From positions 372,001 through 436,000 of the forward strand of contig NZ_CP040022.1 in NCBI RefSeq assembly GCF_005280275.1: a DNA stretch of 64,000 bases. Reading direction: 5' to 3'. This DNA comes from Salinivibrio kushneri. Its GTDB lineage: Bacteria; Pseudomonadota; Gammaproteobacteria; Enterobacterales; Vibrionaceae. Positions 44,179 to 53,419 of this stretch are shown in pieces. A model generated the notes under the pieces. That model was given only the letters and a program-made list of their open reading frames with translations, made no database searches and had not been told where the DNA came from. The position numbers were made by a program, and so were the translations under genes. Position 1 is the stretch's first letter, and the number at the start of each line of letters is the position of its first letter.

Positions 44179-44446
44179 AAAGACAAGATTTCCCCAAAGG
44201 GAGTTATCCTGTACGACGTGTAGAAGAGGTTGTTTAGATAATTCACTGGTATCATGAGGGTTGTTGATACAAGATCGTTATCTAACTGCACCTAACAGTG
44301 TTAGGAACTGCAAACGCGTCTATCGGGACAAATTGCGTTTACGGGGTCTACTATATCCAGAAGACTAGACGTTGGGTAGGGGGGATTTGACCTATTGACA
44401 TTGAGTAAAGCAACTTAATATCAAGATTGTTGATTTTATCTTACTC
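44153..44446 (-). ncRNA. Possible small RNA ending at the orphan terminator
   Basis: The interval between the two minus-strand terminators has no open frame of note but contains short palindromes (CCTAACAGTGTTAGG near 44291). A weak -35/-10 pair (TTGCTT ... TCAAAT, 17-base spacer) lies near 44390-44420. I do not recognise a known RNA family. The 5' end is uncertain; the coordinates give the whole interval. Confidence 0.35.
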
Positions 44447-44475
44447 GAAAAAACGCCGCTAACGAGTAGCGGCGT
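44447..44475 (-). terminator. Rho-independent terminator of the PEGA/FGE-sulfatase gene
   Basis: On the minus strand ACGCCGCT / AGCGGCGT pair around a 7-base loop and are followed by six Ts. It lies 34 bases behind the stop of the gene ending at 44509. Confidence 0.88.
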
Positions 44476-44508
44476 GTGTTTTCTACTATTGTGATGAGGC
44501 GAGTGAGA

Positions 44509-46362
44509 TCAAGGTGTTTTGATATCTCGCACCACGCGGAACCCAAGGTAATTGGCGCTGGTGTTCTCTCCTAACTCCAAACGCTCGGAAACGCGAGAGC
44601 GTTGAGGTGAAAAGTTCCACGCACCGCCGCGAGCAATAGGGGTATCATTGCTTACCCACTCCCAAACATTGCCTGCGGTGTCATAAACACCGAACGGGTT
44701 AGGCGGAAAGCTTTTAACCGGCGAGGTGCGGTCGTTTGACCATACCGTGCCGCTCCAGCCGGTATTGGCGTTGCCGACACCGATTTCATTGCCCCACCAG
44801 TAATCGCTTTCCGTGCCACCACGGGCAGCAACTTCCCACTCAACGTCGTTTGGAAGCGCGTAGCGCTGGCCCGTTTGCTGACTTAGCCACTCGGTGTAAG
44901 CCTCGGCATCATCTTTATTGACACAAACGACTGGGGAGTCGGCCGCTTGATCAAAGCCGGGTTGACGCCAGTCTGTATCCAAGCTTTGGTTGATCTCGCC
45001 ATTTACCAGCTTATCGCAGCCATTACCTTGTTCGGCTGCGGTGACATAACCGGAGGCGGTGACAAAGGCGTCAAACTGCTCTACCGTGACGGGTGTGGCG
45101 CCCATCGCAAATGATTGCTGAATAGCCACATTTTCACGTGCATCTGGCCCGACTTTGTATTCGCCAGCGCCGATCACCACCATTTGCGGTGCTTCGAGAT
45201 TATTGGCAACAGGGTCGGTAAACTTTTTTCCTGGGCTAGGGGGCTGATTAGGTTGCTCTTTCAGTTTGGCCCACACTACCTGGTCTTTACCGAGGTAAAC
45301 TTCGCGATCATAAGGCATAAAACCAGGCTTAGTGACCGTTAAGTCATGGTTACCCACTGGTAGCATGAGTTCTACCGGTGTGCTTCCGTATGACACATCA
45401 TTAATGGTCACACTGTCATCGTAACGATTAGAGCGTATCGTCACGTTAACCCAGCGTTTCGCCTGCTGTTTACGATTGGCTTGCTGCTGTGCTTGGGTGG
45501 TTTCAACACAGTATCTGTCTTCAAGATCAAGCAGTCGACATGCCGCCGTTTTATCAGGACGGCTTACCAGCTCGGCTTTGATACGTGTTGTGTAGTCCAT
45601 GCCACCGGTAAAGCCTGCGTCAACGACTTCACTGTTAGTGACGTGGATATTAAACGCCACTTTATCGATGTTTTGCTTCACGGCATTGGATTCGGTGACA
45701 AAGTCCGTTACCTGGCCTCGGAAGTCACGAATCGCTTTTTGCATGGTCAGCGTTTCACCTTGGTTCGCGCACGCCGACAATGTCATGTTGGGTGAACAGG
45801 TCAAGCTATGGACAACTTCAATCGTGTCTTTTTGGGTGAGTTCTTTACGTAGACGCTCTGCACGTGCTTCGCGCATGGCCTCATGTAAATTCTCAAGGGT
45901 GGTTGCCAATAAGGCTTGTTCTCGTTCAAGTTTCGCCAGTCGTTTCTTCTGCTCAATAATGGCGGACTCGTTGGCAGCTTGTTTTTGCTGGTGATTGTTC
46001 ACCTGCTGCCATGCTTGTTGGTAGGCCTGCTGATACGGGCTGATATCTGTGCTCGGGTCAGCGATTAAATCCTGAAATTTCGCATCCAGCTCTGCTTTAG
46101 CATTACTGCGTTTGCGCTTCAGGTTACTCAGTTCATCTTCTAACGTCGCGCGCTTGACCAAAAGGTCATCCAATTTCGCCTGCTGCAGAGCCAGTTCATC
46201 GTTTCGAGTCTCCAACGTTTCTTCTTTATCGCGGAGCTTCTCAACCAACTCACTGACCGGATCGAGATTATCAGCGGAAGACGCGTTTTCAGCGAACGCC
46301 AACTCGGTTAGCAGTAGGGGAGGGAGCGCTAAGCATAACGCTTTTATATATTTCGTTGTCAT
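44509..46362 (-). CDS. Exported coiled-coil / PEGA / formylglycine-generating-enzyme-like protein
   Basis: I chose ATG 46362 (617 residues), since a signal peptide starts there (MTTKYIKALCLALPPLLL, cut near AFA) behind AAGGGAACT. Domains in order are a long coiled coil (about 35-190), a mid region with four cysteines, a PEGA domain (about 330-395: NDVSYGSTPVELMLPVGNHD), and a C-terminal SUMF1/FGE-sulfatase fold (about 425-617: YALPNDVEWEVAARGG, YDTAGNVWEWVSND, RGGAWNF). The active-site cysteines of true formylglycine enzymes are not evident, so it is more likely a binding or structural protein of the envelope. Function not established. Confidence 0.82.
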   Translation of the reverse strand: MTTKYIKALCLALPPLLLTELAFAENASSADNLDPVSELVEKLRDKEETLETRNDELALQQAKLDDLLVKRATLEDELSNLKRKRSNAKAELDAKFQDLIADPSTDISPYQQAYQQAWQQVNNHQQKQAANESAIIEQKKRLAKLEREQALLATTLENLHEAMREARAERLRKELTQKDTIEVVHSLTCSPNMTLSACANQGETLTMQKAIRDFRGQVTDFVTESNAVKQNIDKVAFNIHVTNSEVVDAGFTGGMDYTTRIKAELVSRPDKTAACRLLDLEDRYCVETTQAQQQANRKQQAKRWVNVTIRSNRYDDSVTINDVSYGSTPVELMLPVGNHDLTVTKPGFMPYDREVYLGKDQVVWAKLKEQPNQPPSPGKKFTDPVANNLEAPQMVVIGAGEYKVGPDARENVAIQQSFAMGATPVTVEQFDAFVTASGYVTAAEQGNGCDKLVNGEINQSLDTDWRQPGFDQAADSPVVCVNKDDAEAYTEWLSQQTGQRYALPNDVEWEVAARGGTESDYWWGNEIGVGNANTGWSGTVWSNDRTSPVKSFPPNPFGVYDTAGNVWEWVSNDTPIARGGAWNFSPQRSRVSERLELGENTSANYLGFRVVRDIKTP

Positions 46363-46587
46363 AGTTCCCTTGCTTACGCATGTCGCAATAATAATACCTA
46401 TGTCCAAAAAGTAGACTATCACGGAAACCCGCGTTGCCACGCAAACCGTGCTAATTATTTGACGGCAGTCAGCATTCTGCGACGTGATCGGTGCAACTGT
46501 GCTCATGGTTTTTATGTTTATGCGAGATTACCTTAAGCGGTGGCTTGCTTCAAATAAGATTGCGTGACGGCACAATAAAACGGAAGA

Positions 46588-46628
46588 ATGATCAAGGTGT
46601 TGATCCCCTCGAAACAATGATCAAGTAA
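46588..46628 (+). repeat. Two RctB-type 12-mers away from the origin
   Basis: ATGATCAAGGTG (46588-46599) and ATGATCAAGTAA (46617-46628) share the core ATGATCAAG with the oriCII iterons and carry GATC; the second is identical to the third iteron (26890-26901) over 12 bases. They lie about 20 kb from the origin between divergent genes. Confidence 0.65.
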
Positions 46629-46800
46629 GTGATATTTCCATCGAATAAAAAGTAAGTCGTTGAATTTTATGTTATTTACATATATCAGAGGTGGGTTTTT
46701 TATCGCATTGTTCTCGATATTACCCCGATCAACGTGCAATACATGAGGGATCCTTCGCATTTTTAGCGTCAAAATGACATAGGCCGTAAAAAATACACTA

Positions 46801-46816
46801 CTTGATCATTGTTCCG
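46801..46816 (-). repeat. 39-mer-like RctB motif away from the origin
   Basis: CTTGATCATTGTTCCG is identical over 16 bases to 27393-27408 in the oriCII control region, and contains the inverted 13-mer GGAACAATGATCA found three times there. With the two 12-mers it makes a small RctB-site cluster in the 574-bp gap 46363-46936, which otherwise holds no gene. Confidence 0.7.
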
Positions 46817-46936
46817 CAACGTTGAGAATACGCATAGAGAATCCAGTCGCACACGGGTGACAAGCGTGCCAGAATAATGAAGGAGGAAGTTGAATGGTTG
46901 ACGGCAAACCCGTAATCCGCACCGAGAGGGAGAGCC

Positions 46937-47713
46937 ATGGTGACAAAAACACCCAAAGTCTCTGAAGTGATCGCCTTACCTCGACAACAGCTTCACCATA
47001 GCCATGAGTACAAGCAGGTCGTGATTGGTCTGCAAGGGCAAACGGAATTCGATGTTGATGGGCGAGGTAGTCTGGTTGGCCCAGGCCAAGGCTGTTTGGT
47101 GGGAGAATCACAAGAGCATGCTTTTACCGGGGTGGGACGTAATGAAATTCTGGTGATTAACCTTCCATACCAAGAATGGGTGGGGCATGCATCCATGCAT
47201 GACAACATTGCGCGTTTGTTTAGTCGCGAGCCTTACTTCCAGCTCGACACCCATGCACAAACGCTGATCAAGGCGCTGACAGCCGAGATGATCGCCAACC
47301 CATCTGATTTACTGCTGAGCCGCGCATGTGCTGATACGCTGATGTGTGTATTACATCGCCATTTCCGTGATCATGTTTCGCCGCGACGAGATGGCCATCG
47401 CTTAAACATGGATATCATTGACCGTTATATTCACCAGCACATCAGCCGCAAGATCACGGTAGCGCAGCTAGCAGGCAGTGTGTTTCTGGCTGAAAGCCAA
47501 TTCCACCAGTTATTTAAAGAGCAGGTGGGCACCACGCCGCATCAATATGTGCTTGAAAAACGCTTTGCTTTAGCGAAACAACTGATTAAAGAAAGTGAGT
47601 TGACCATGGCACAAATTGCCGATAGTTGCGGTTTCTCTAGCCAGAGTGGTTTCACCAATGCGTTTTCTCGCTATTTTGGCCTCTCTCCTGCCAGGTTTAA
47701 GGGCTCGGTTTAA
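46937..47713 (+). CDS. AraC-family regulator next to the proline utilisation genes
   Basis: The 258-residue protein has an N-terminal cupin-like sensor (about 15-110: HHSHEYKQVVIGLQGQTEF) and a C-terminal AraC DNA-binding domain with two helix-turn-helix motifs (about 160-258: ISRKITVAQLAGSVFLAESQ and ELTMAQIADSCGFSSQSGFT). It sits directly upstream of putA on the same strand and likely activates put genes; PutA here has no DNA-binding domain of its own, which fits a separate regulator. ATG 46937 follows GAGGGAGAG. Confidence 0.88.
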   Translation: MVTKTPKVSEVIALPRQQLHHSHEYKQVVIGLQGQTEFDVDGRGSLVGPGQGCLVGESQEHAFTGVGRNEILVINLPYQEWVGHASMHDNIARLFSREPYFQLDTHAQTLIKALTAEMIANPSDLLLSRACADTLMCVLHRHFRDHVSPRRDGHRLNMDIIDRYIHQHISRKITVAQLAGSVFLAESQFHQLFKEQVGTTPHQYVLEKRFALAKQLIKESELTMAQIADSCGFSSQSGFTNAFSRYFGLSPARFKGSV

Positions 47714-47945
47714 GCGTGGCCCGATGTGCTGTCGCCGTCTCCGGCATCAATAATATGCGCGTCTTTTGTTATGCCATTATGGCGATCGACCGCTTTATTT
47801 GTTAATCATCGGAGGATTTTGCAATAATGCCGGTGTATTTTGTAAGACCCTACTGATAGACCACGCATAGAATCGATCGCAAAGTAACAATGACGTAACA
47901 TTTTTTCCTGCCCGAGTTTGGGAGGACGTGAGTGAGGATACCACT

Positions 47946-50900
47946 ATGTTTAAAGCCATCGATGCTATGCAGCCCTCGTTTATCGAGCGCCCACTGGCGC
48001 AGCTCTGGTCTGAAATCTCGCCGCTGTATTGCGTTGACGAAAGCCTATGGCTTCAACAGTTAATTCCCCTAGCGGAAGCCACTGACAGTGAGCGTGAGCA
48101 AACTCGTCGTCAAGCCACGCAGTTAATTGAGCAAGTGCGGGCGGATAAAAAAGCGGTCCAAATGATTGATGCGCTCTTGCTGGAGTACAGCCTGGATACG
48201 CGTGAGGGGATTTTGTTGATGTGCCTGGCTGAAGCGCTGATGCGGATCCCTGATTCGCACACCGCCGATGCCCTTATCCGTGACAAACTGAGTGTTGCAG
48301 ATTGGAAAGCGCACTTGCGCCATTCCGACTCCTTGTTTGTGAATGCCTCAACCTGGGGGCTGATGCTCACTGGAAAAGTGGTGACCTTGGATGAAAGCAC
48401 GGAGGGCAAGCCGACGTCGGTGATCAACCGCCTCGTGAACAAAATGTCCGAGCCGGTGATTCGTCAAGCCATGCACCAAGCGATGAAAATCATGGGTCAC
48501 CAGTTCGTGCTTGGCCGTGATATTGATGAAGCGCAGAAGAACGGTGAGGGTCCACGCAATAACGGCTTTACCTACTCATTCGATATGTTAGGGGAGGCGG
48601 CACTTACGCAAGAAGATGCCAAAGCCTACTTAGCGGATTATTTACAAGCGATTGAGTCGGTGGGCGATGCCAAAGCAAGCTATCAAGGCCCATCGCCATC
48701 GGTCTCTATCAAGCTGTCGGCTTTGCATCCCCGCTATGAAGCGGCTAACTACGATCGCATGATGGACGAAATGTTCGAGACGGTGCTCGTTCTGCTCAAG
48801 CGCGCCCGTGAAAAAGATGTCGCGATCACCATTGATGCTGAAGAAGCGGATCGTCTAGAGCTATCACTGGCACTGTTTGAAAAGCTATACCGCGATCCTG
48901 TGGTTAAAGGCTGGGGGAAATTTGGGCTGGTGGTGCAAGCCTATTCAAAACGTGCGCTCCCTGTGATTACTTGGCTAGCGGCCTTAGCGAAAGAGCAAGG
49001 CGATGTGATCCCAATGCGGTTAGTAAAAGGCGCTTATTGGGACAGTGAAATTAAACTGTGTCAGCAAACGGGACATCACGGTTATCCGGTATTTACCCGC
49101 AAAGAAGGGACAGACGTTTCTTACCTAGCCTGTGCACGCTTCCTACTTAGCGAGCATATACGCGGTCTGATTTATCCGCAATTTGCCAGTCACAACGCCC
49201 ATACCATAGCCGCGATAGCCTCGATGGCGACCCATCAAGACTTTGAATTTCAGCGCCTTCATGGCATGGGCGACGCGCTGTATAACCATGCGAAAGCCTT
49301 GTTTAACACTGAAGTGCGCATTTATGCCCCAGTGGGCAGCCACAAAGACTTGCTCCCTTATTTGGTGCGCCGCTTACTGGAAAATGGCGCAAACAGCTCT
49401 TTTGTTCACCGCTTGGTTGATGCACGTTGCCCGATTGACGATCTGATTGCGGATCCTGTCGATACACTGCGCGCTAACCCAACACTGCATAACGATCGTA
49501 TCCCCTTGCCGTTAGATATCTTTGGCGCGTCGCGTAAGAACTCTCAAGGCGTAGCCACTGATATCGACTCAGAATGGCAGCCTTTCACCGCAAGCGTTGC
49601 GCCTTTTATGGGCGCGCACCAATGGCAGGCCGGCCCCATTGTCAATGGCCAGCGTCTGGCTGGCGATACGCATCCTATCGCTGCGCCTTATGATCGCGAA
49701 GAGCCAGTCGGTCACGTTGACTGGGCGACGTCTGACCAAGTCAACAATGCACTCGATATTGCCGCGAATGCTTACCCAGAGTGGTCGAAAACAGCGGTCA
49801 GTGAGCGTGGTAAGTACTTACTTGACTTGGCTGATAAACTTGAAGCGAATTTAGGTGAGCTGGTGGCGATTTGTCATCGCGAAGCCGGTAAAACGATTCA
49901 CGACAGCATTGATGAAGTGCGTGAAGCGGTCGACTTTTTGCGCTACTACCCCGAGCAGGCCAAAGCATTGCAGGGCGAGCCGCTTTCATACACAGGGTTT
50001 GACGGCCAGATGCAGTCCGTGAGCTATCAAGGTCGTGGTGTCTTTACCTGTATTAGCCCGTGGAACTTCCCATTAGCTATCTTTTTGGGGCAAGTCAGCG
50101 CGGCGCTGGTAGCTGGTAATACCGTGGTGGCAAAACCGGCAGAGCAAACATCCATTATCGCTTATCGCGCGATTGAGTTGCTACTTGAAACCGGGATCCC
50201 AACTGGCGTTATCCAACTGCTTCCAGGCAGTGGGCCTGTGGTAGGGGCGCCATTAACCGAAGATAGCCGCATTGCCGGTGTGGCGTTTACAGGGTCTACC
50301 CCGACCGCACAACGTATTACACGCACGTTAGCCGAGCGCGACGCTGATCCTGTGCCTGTGGTGGCAGAAACTGGCGGACAAAACGCCATGCTGGTAGACA
50401 GTACCGCGTTACCTGAGCAAGTGGTGCGTGATGTATTGCGTTCCGCGTTTGCCTCGGCGGGGCAGCGTTGTTCAGCTCTGCGCGTTTTATACATTCAAGA
50501 AGATATCGCAGACCGTGTGATTAGCCTGATTAAAGGCGCAATGGCTGAGTTGTCGGTGGGGCGACCAGAGCGGCTTTCTACTGATGTGGGGCCGGTGATT
50601 GATCAAACCGCGAAAGACAAATTGCTTGCTCACATTGAACAAATGAAGCGCAGTGGCAAATTAGTCACCCAGGTACCGCTTTCGGCTGAGTGCGACAAAG
50701 GTACCTTTGTCCCACCGACAGCTTTTGAAATTCGCAGCATTGACCAACTGAGCGAAGAGCACTTTGGCCCGATTTTGCACATTGTTCGCTATCGCGCCAA
50801 CGAACTCGACAAAGTGATTGATGATATCAACCGTACTGGTTTCGGCCTGACAATGGGTGTGCATAGCCGTAATGAAACCACGTGTGCCCACATCGAGTAC

Positions 50901-51059
50901 CGCGCGCGCGTCGGTAACTGCTATGTGAACCGTGATCAAGTCGGTGCCGTGGTTGGGGTTCAGCCTTTTGGTGGCCGTGGCCTGTCAGGCACTGGCCCGA
51001 AAGCAGGTGGTCCCCATTATCTCTACCGCTTTACACAAGCGTCAGTAAACGTTCAATAA
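47946..51059 (+). CDS. putA: Bifunctional proline dehydrogenase / P5C dehydrogenase PutA
   Basis: I chose ATG 47946 (1037 residues), seven bases behind GAGGA; an in-frame GTG at 47928 is the alternative. The FAD-binding proline dehydrogenase barrel covers about 80-440 (VAITIDAEEADRLELSLALF, PMRLVKGAYWDSEIK). The aldehyde dehydrogenase domain covers about 540-1030, with Glu in VVAETGGQNAML and the catalytic Cys in ASAGQRCSALRV. It converts proline to glutamate, channelling the intermediate. It lacks the N-terminal ribbon-helix-helix repressor domain of E. coli PutA. Confidence 0.95.
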   Translation: MFKAIDAMQPSFIERPLAQLWSEISPLYCVDESLWLQQLIPLAEATDSEREQTRRQATQLIEQVRADKKAVQMIDALLLEYSLDTREGILLMCLAEALMRIPDSHTADALIRDKLSVADWKAHLRHSDSLFVNASTWGLMLTGKVVTLDESTEGKPTSVINRLVNKMSEPVIRQAMHQAMKIMGHQFVLGRDIDEAQKNGEGPRNNGFTYSFDMLGEAALTQEDAKAYLADYLQAIESVGDAKASYQGPSPSVSIKLSALHPRYEAANYDRMMDEMFETVLVLLKRAREKDVAITIDAEEADRLELSLALFEKLYRDPVVKGWGKFGLVVQAYSKRALPVITWLAALAKEQGDVIPMRLVKGAYWDSEIKLCQQTGHHGYPVFTRKEGTDVSYLACARFLLSEHIRGLIYPQFASHNAHTIAAIASMATHQDFEFQRLHGMGDALYNHAKALFNTEVRIYAPVGSHKDLLPYLVRRLLENGANSSFVHRLVDARCPIDDLIADPVDTLRANPTLHNDRIPLPLDIFGASRKNSQGVATDIDSEWQPFTASVAPFMGAHQWQAGPIVNGQRLAGDTHPIAAPYDREEPVGHVDWATSDQVNNALDIAANAYPEWSKTAVSERGKYLLDLADKLEANLGELVAICHREAGKTIHDSIDEVREAVDFLRYYPEQAKALQGEPLSYTGFDGQMQSVSYQGRGVFTCISPWNFPLAIFLGQVSAALVAGNTVVAKPAEQTSIIAYRAIELLLETGIPTGVIQLLPGSGPVVGAPLTEDSRIAGVAFTGSTPTAQRITRTLAERDADPVPVVAETGGQNAMLVDSTALPEQVVRDVLRSAFASAGQRCSALRVLYIQEDIADRVISLIKGAMAELSVGRPERLSTDVGPVIDQTAKDKLLAHIEQMKRSGKLVTQVPLSAECDKGTFVPPTAFEIRSIDQLSEEHFGPILHIVRYRANELDKVIDDINRTGFGLTMGVHSRNETTCAHIEYRARVGNCYVNRDQVGAVVGVQPFGGRGLSGTGPKAGGPHYLYRFTQASVNVQ

Positions 51060-51090
51060 ATCGGTTGGTATCAAGATCAGGAGAAGCGTG

Positions 51091-51801
51091 ATGGAGCAAT
51101 TAAATAACGTTTTAGAGCAGTGTGACGCGGTATGGGAAGACTGGAACGATCAAGCCGTTGCTGGCCGCATCATTTTATTACAGCGGTGGTCTGAAACCGT
51201 TGCCGCACGGGGCGATGACTTTGCCCAAGCGGCGAGCATGATCCGTTTTCAGTGCGACAGCGCAGACCGACTGCTCAACAAAGTACATGAATTACCAGGG
51301 CCAACGGGGGAGACTAACGAGCTCTATACCGCCGGGCGTGGCACCGTCGTGGTGACAGGCGATGCCTCGCTGACGTCCGTTGCCTTATGTGGCCAGTTAG
51401 CCGCCGCCTTGGTCGCTGGTAATTGTGTGGTAGTGAGTGTTGAGGGCACTCACGCTGATATGGTCGACGCTGTACTGGCCGACCTCATTAAAGCCGGATG
51501 CCCAGACCGTGTGGCCGTGCGCGTGAGTATTGACGCGCTTAGCGATCTGCTGGTTCATCCGCATATCGTCGGGTTGGCAACGACAGGGGAAGACGCACAT
51601 GTGCGGCATGTCAATCGCCAACTTGCACAACGACAGGGTGTGATCGCCACACTGGTTGCGGAAACTGACACGGCGCATTATCCCGTGATTGGTTCGCCCG
51701 ACTATGTGTTGCGTTTTGTGACCGAATGCACCCGAACCATAAATATCACTGCTGTAGGTGGTAATGCCACGCTTCTGGAACTCGGCAGTGGTGAACATTA
51801 A
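51091..51801 (+). CDS. Degenerate aldehyde dehydrogenase-like protein of the put locus
   Basis: The 236-residue protein matches part of an aldehyde dehydrogenase NAD-binding domain (GRGTVVVTGDASLTSVALCG, QLAAALVAGNCVVVSVE, similar to GQVSAALVAGNTVVAKPA in PutA). It lacks the catalytic Cys and Glu regions and is half the usual size. A similar short gene lies between putA and putP in other Vibrio and is often annotated as P5C dehydrogenase. It is therefore a conserved, probably non-catalytic paralogue. ATG 51091 follows AGGAGAAGCGTG; a GTG immediately before it is possible. It lies 31 bases from putA and is probably co-transcribed. Confidence 0.82.
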   Translation: MEQLNNVLEQCDAVWEDWNDQAVAGRIILLQRWSETVAARGDDFAQAASMIRFQCDSADRLLNKVHELPGPTGETNELYTAGRGTVVVTGDASLTSVALCGQLAAALVAGNCVVVSVEGTHADMVDAVLADLIKAGCPDRVAVRVSIDALSDLLVHPHIVGLATTGEDAHVRHVNRQLAQRQGVIATLVAETDTAHYPVIGSPDYVLRFVTECTRTINITAVGGNATLLELGSGEH

Positions 51802-51848
51802 CTTTCCAGAGATGGCCCCGACTGGGACCATGTAATTGAGGGACAGAT

Positions 51849-53345
51849 ATGATAGACAATAGCTATGCCATCAGTGCAACCTTTCTGGCATATCTCATCA
51901 TGATGCTTGCCATTGGTGTATATGCCTACAAACGCACATCCAACTCCGAAGATTACTTCCTCGGGGGGCGTTCGTTAGGCCCATGGCCCGCCGCCTTGTC
52001 AGCGGGTGCATCAGACATGAGTGGTTGGTTGCTGCTTGGCCTGCCTGGCTATGCCTACGCTGCGGGAATGGAATCACTTTGGTTAGCAGGCGGTTTGCTG
52101 CTAGGGACTTACCTGAACTGGTTGATTTGTGCCAAGCGCCTGCGTACTTACAGTATTGAAGCAGATAACGCATTGACGTTACCGGAGTTTTTTGCCCGTC
52201 GTTTTGAAGACAAATCAAAACTGCTGCAAACCATCTCTGCTTTCTTCATTTTGCTTTTCTTCCTTTTCTATACCAGTTCAGGTTTGGTTGCAGGGGGCAA
52301 ACTCTTCACCACGGTGTTTGGGTTTGATTACACCACTGCGGTGGTCATTGGCACCATTTGTGTTGTGTCTTATACCTTGTTCGGTGGTTTCTTAGCGGTA
52401 TCTTGGACTGACTTGGTACAAGGTTTGTTGATGGCGGCAGCCCTGTTGGTCGTGCCCTTCGTTATCATGGACGGTAGCATCTTCAAATTGGGTGGCGACG
52501 TAGCGGCGATTAACCCTGAATTGATGACGATCTGGCGTGATGTTGAGGGCGAGCCTCTGTCTTGGATCGGCATTGCATCGCTGGCCGCATGGGGGCTGGG
52601 TTACTTTGGACAGCCACACATTTTGGCACGTTTCCAAGCGACCCGTTCAAACAAAGACATTACCACCGCGCGTCGTATTGCGGTTGGCTGGTCTGCGCTT
52701 TCAATGTTTGGTGCGGTGCTTATCGGGCTGGTGGGTATTTTGTACGTGCAAAACGACATGACCGGTGACCTGAAGGATGGCGAGAAAATCTTCATGCTTC
52801 TCGTTAACGCGGCCTTCCACCCTGTCATCGCCGGTATCCTGCTCGCCGCGATTTTGGCCGCGATCATGAGTACCGCGGATTCACAGCTACTGGTGTCGTC
52901 GTCTGCGTTAGCAGAAGATTTCTATAAGCAAGTGTTCCGTCCCGATGCCTCCACGCAAGAAGTGGTCATGGTCGGTCGTGGTGCAGTGATCTTGCTCTCA
53001 GCGATTGCGCTTGGCTTAGCGATGGATCCAGAAAGCTCAGTCCTTGGCCTGGTGTCGTATGCATGGGCAGGCTTTGGTGCAGCCTTTGGTCCAGCACTAC
53101 TGTTAAGCCTGTTCTGGCGTGACATGAACCGAAATGGTGCACTGACTGCGATTCTCGTCGGCGGCGTGACAGTTGTGGTATGGAAACAGCTTTCAGGCGG
53201 CATTTTCGATCTGTATGAAATTGTTCCTGGCTTTATCTTCGCGGGACTGGGCGCGATTGTGGTAAGTAAAGCAACCGGTGGCCCAAGCGAGTCGGTAGCC
53301 AAGCAATATGAGTCTTATGAAAAGAGTTTAGAAACCATGGCGTAA
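51849..53345 (+). CDS. putP: Sodium/proline symporter PutP
   Basis: The 498-residue sodium:solute symporter has about 13 membrane helices. SSS family features include DYFLGGRSLGPWPAALSAGA near the N-terminus, SDMSGWLLLGLPGYAY, and AAILAAIMSTADSQLLVSSS, which carries Na+ site residues. It brings proline into the cell with Na+ to feed PutA. Third gene of the put operon, 47 bases after the small gene, with a ribosome site GAGGGAC. A bidirectional terminator follows. Confidence 0.95.
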   Translation: MIDNSYAISATFLAYLIMMLAIGVYAYKRTSNSEDYFLGGRSLGPWPAALSAGASDMSGWLLLGLPGYAYAAGMESLWLAGGLLLGTYLNWLICAKRLRTYSIEADNALTLPEFFARRFEDKSKLLQTISAFFILLFFLFYTSSGLVAGGKLFTTVFGFDYTTAVVIGTICVVSYTLFGGFLAVSWTDLVQGLLMAAALLVVPFVIMDGSIFKLGGDVAAINPELMTIWRDVEGEPLSWIGIASLAAWGLGYFGQPHILARFQATRSNKDITTARRIAVGWSALSMFGAVLIGLVGILYVQNDMTGDLKDGEKIFMLLVNAAFHPVIAGILLAAILAAIMSTADSQLLVSSSALAEDFYKQVFRPDASTQEVVMVGRGAVILLSAIALGLAMDPESSVLGLVSYAWAGFGAAFGPALLLSLFWRDMNRNGALTAILVGGVTVVVWKQLSGGIFDLYEIVPGFIFAGLGAIVVSKATGGPSESVAKQYESYEKSLETMA

Positions 53346-53382
53346 GCGTTGGTGACAAACGTTATTTTTCATCAGATCTAAC

Positions 53383-53412
53383 AAAAAGGAGCGCGCTGGC
53401 GCTCCTTTTTTT
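53383..53412. terminator. Bidirectional terminator between putP and the Reg_prop-GGDEF gene
   Basis: GGAGCGC / GCGCTCC stem with a 4-base loop, A-run on the left and T-run on the right, so it works in both directions between the convergent genes. Confidence 0.92.
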
Positions 53413-53419
53413 ACCTTTT

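Noticed and set aside
46533-46772. 79-codon minus-strand frame between the PEGA/FGE-sulfatase and AraC genes
   Set aside because: AT-rich low-complexity residues, no ribosome site, and it overlaps the RctB-type 12-mers.
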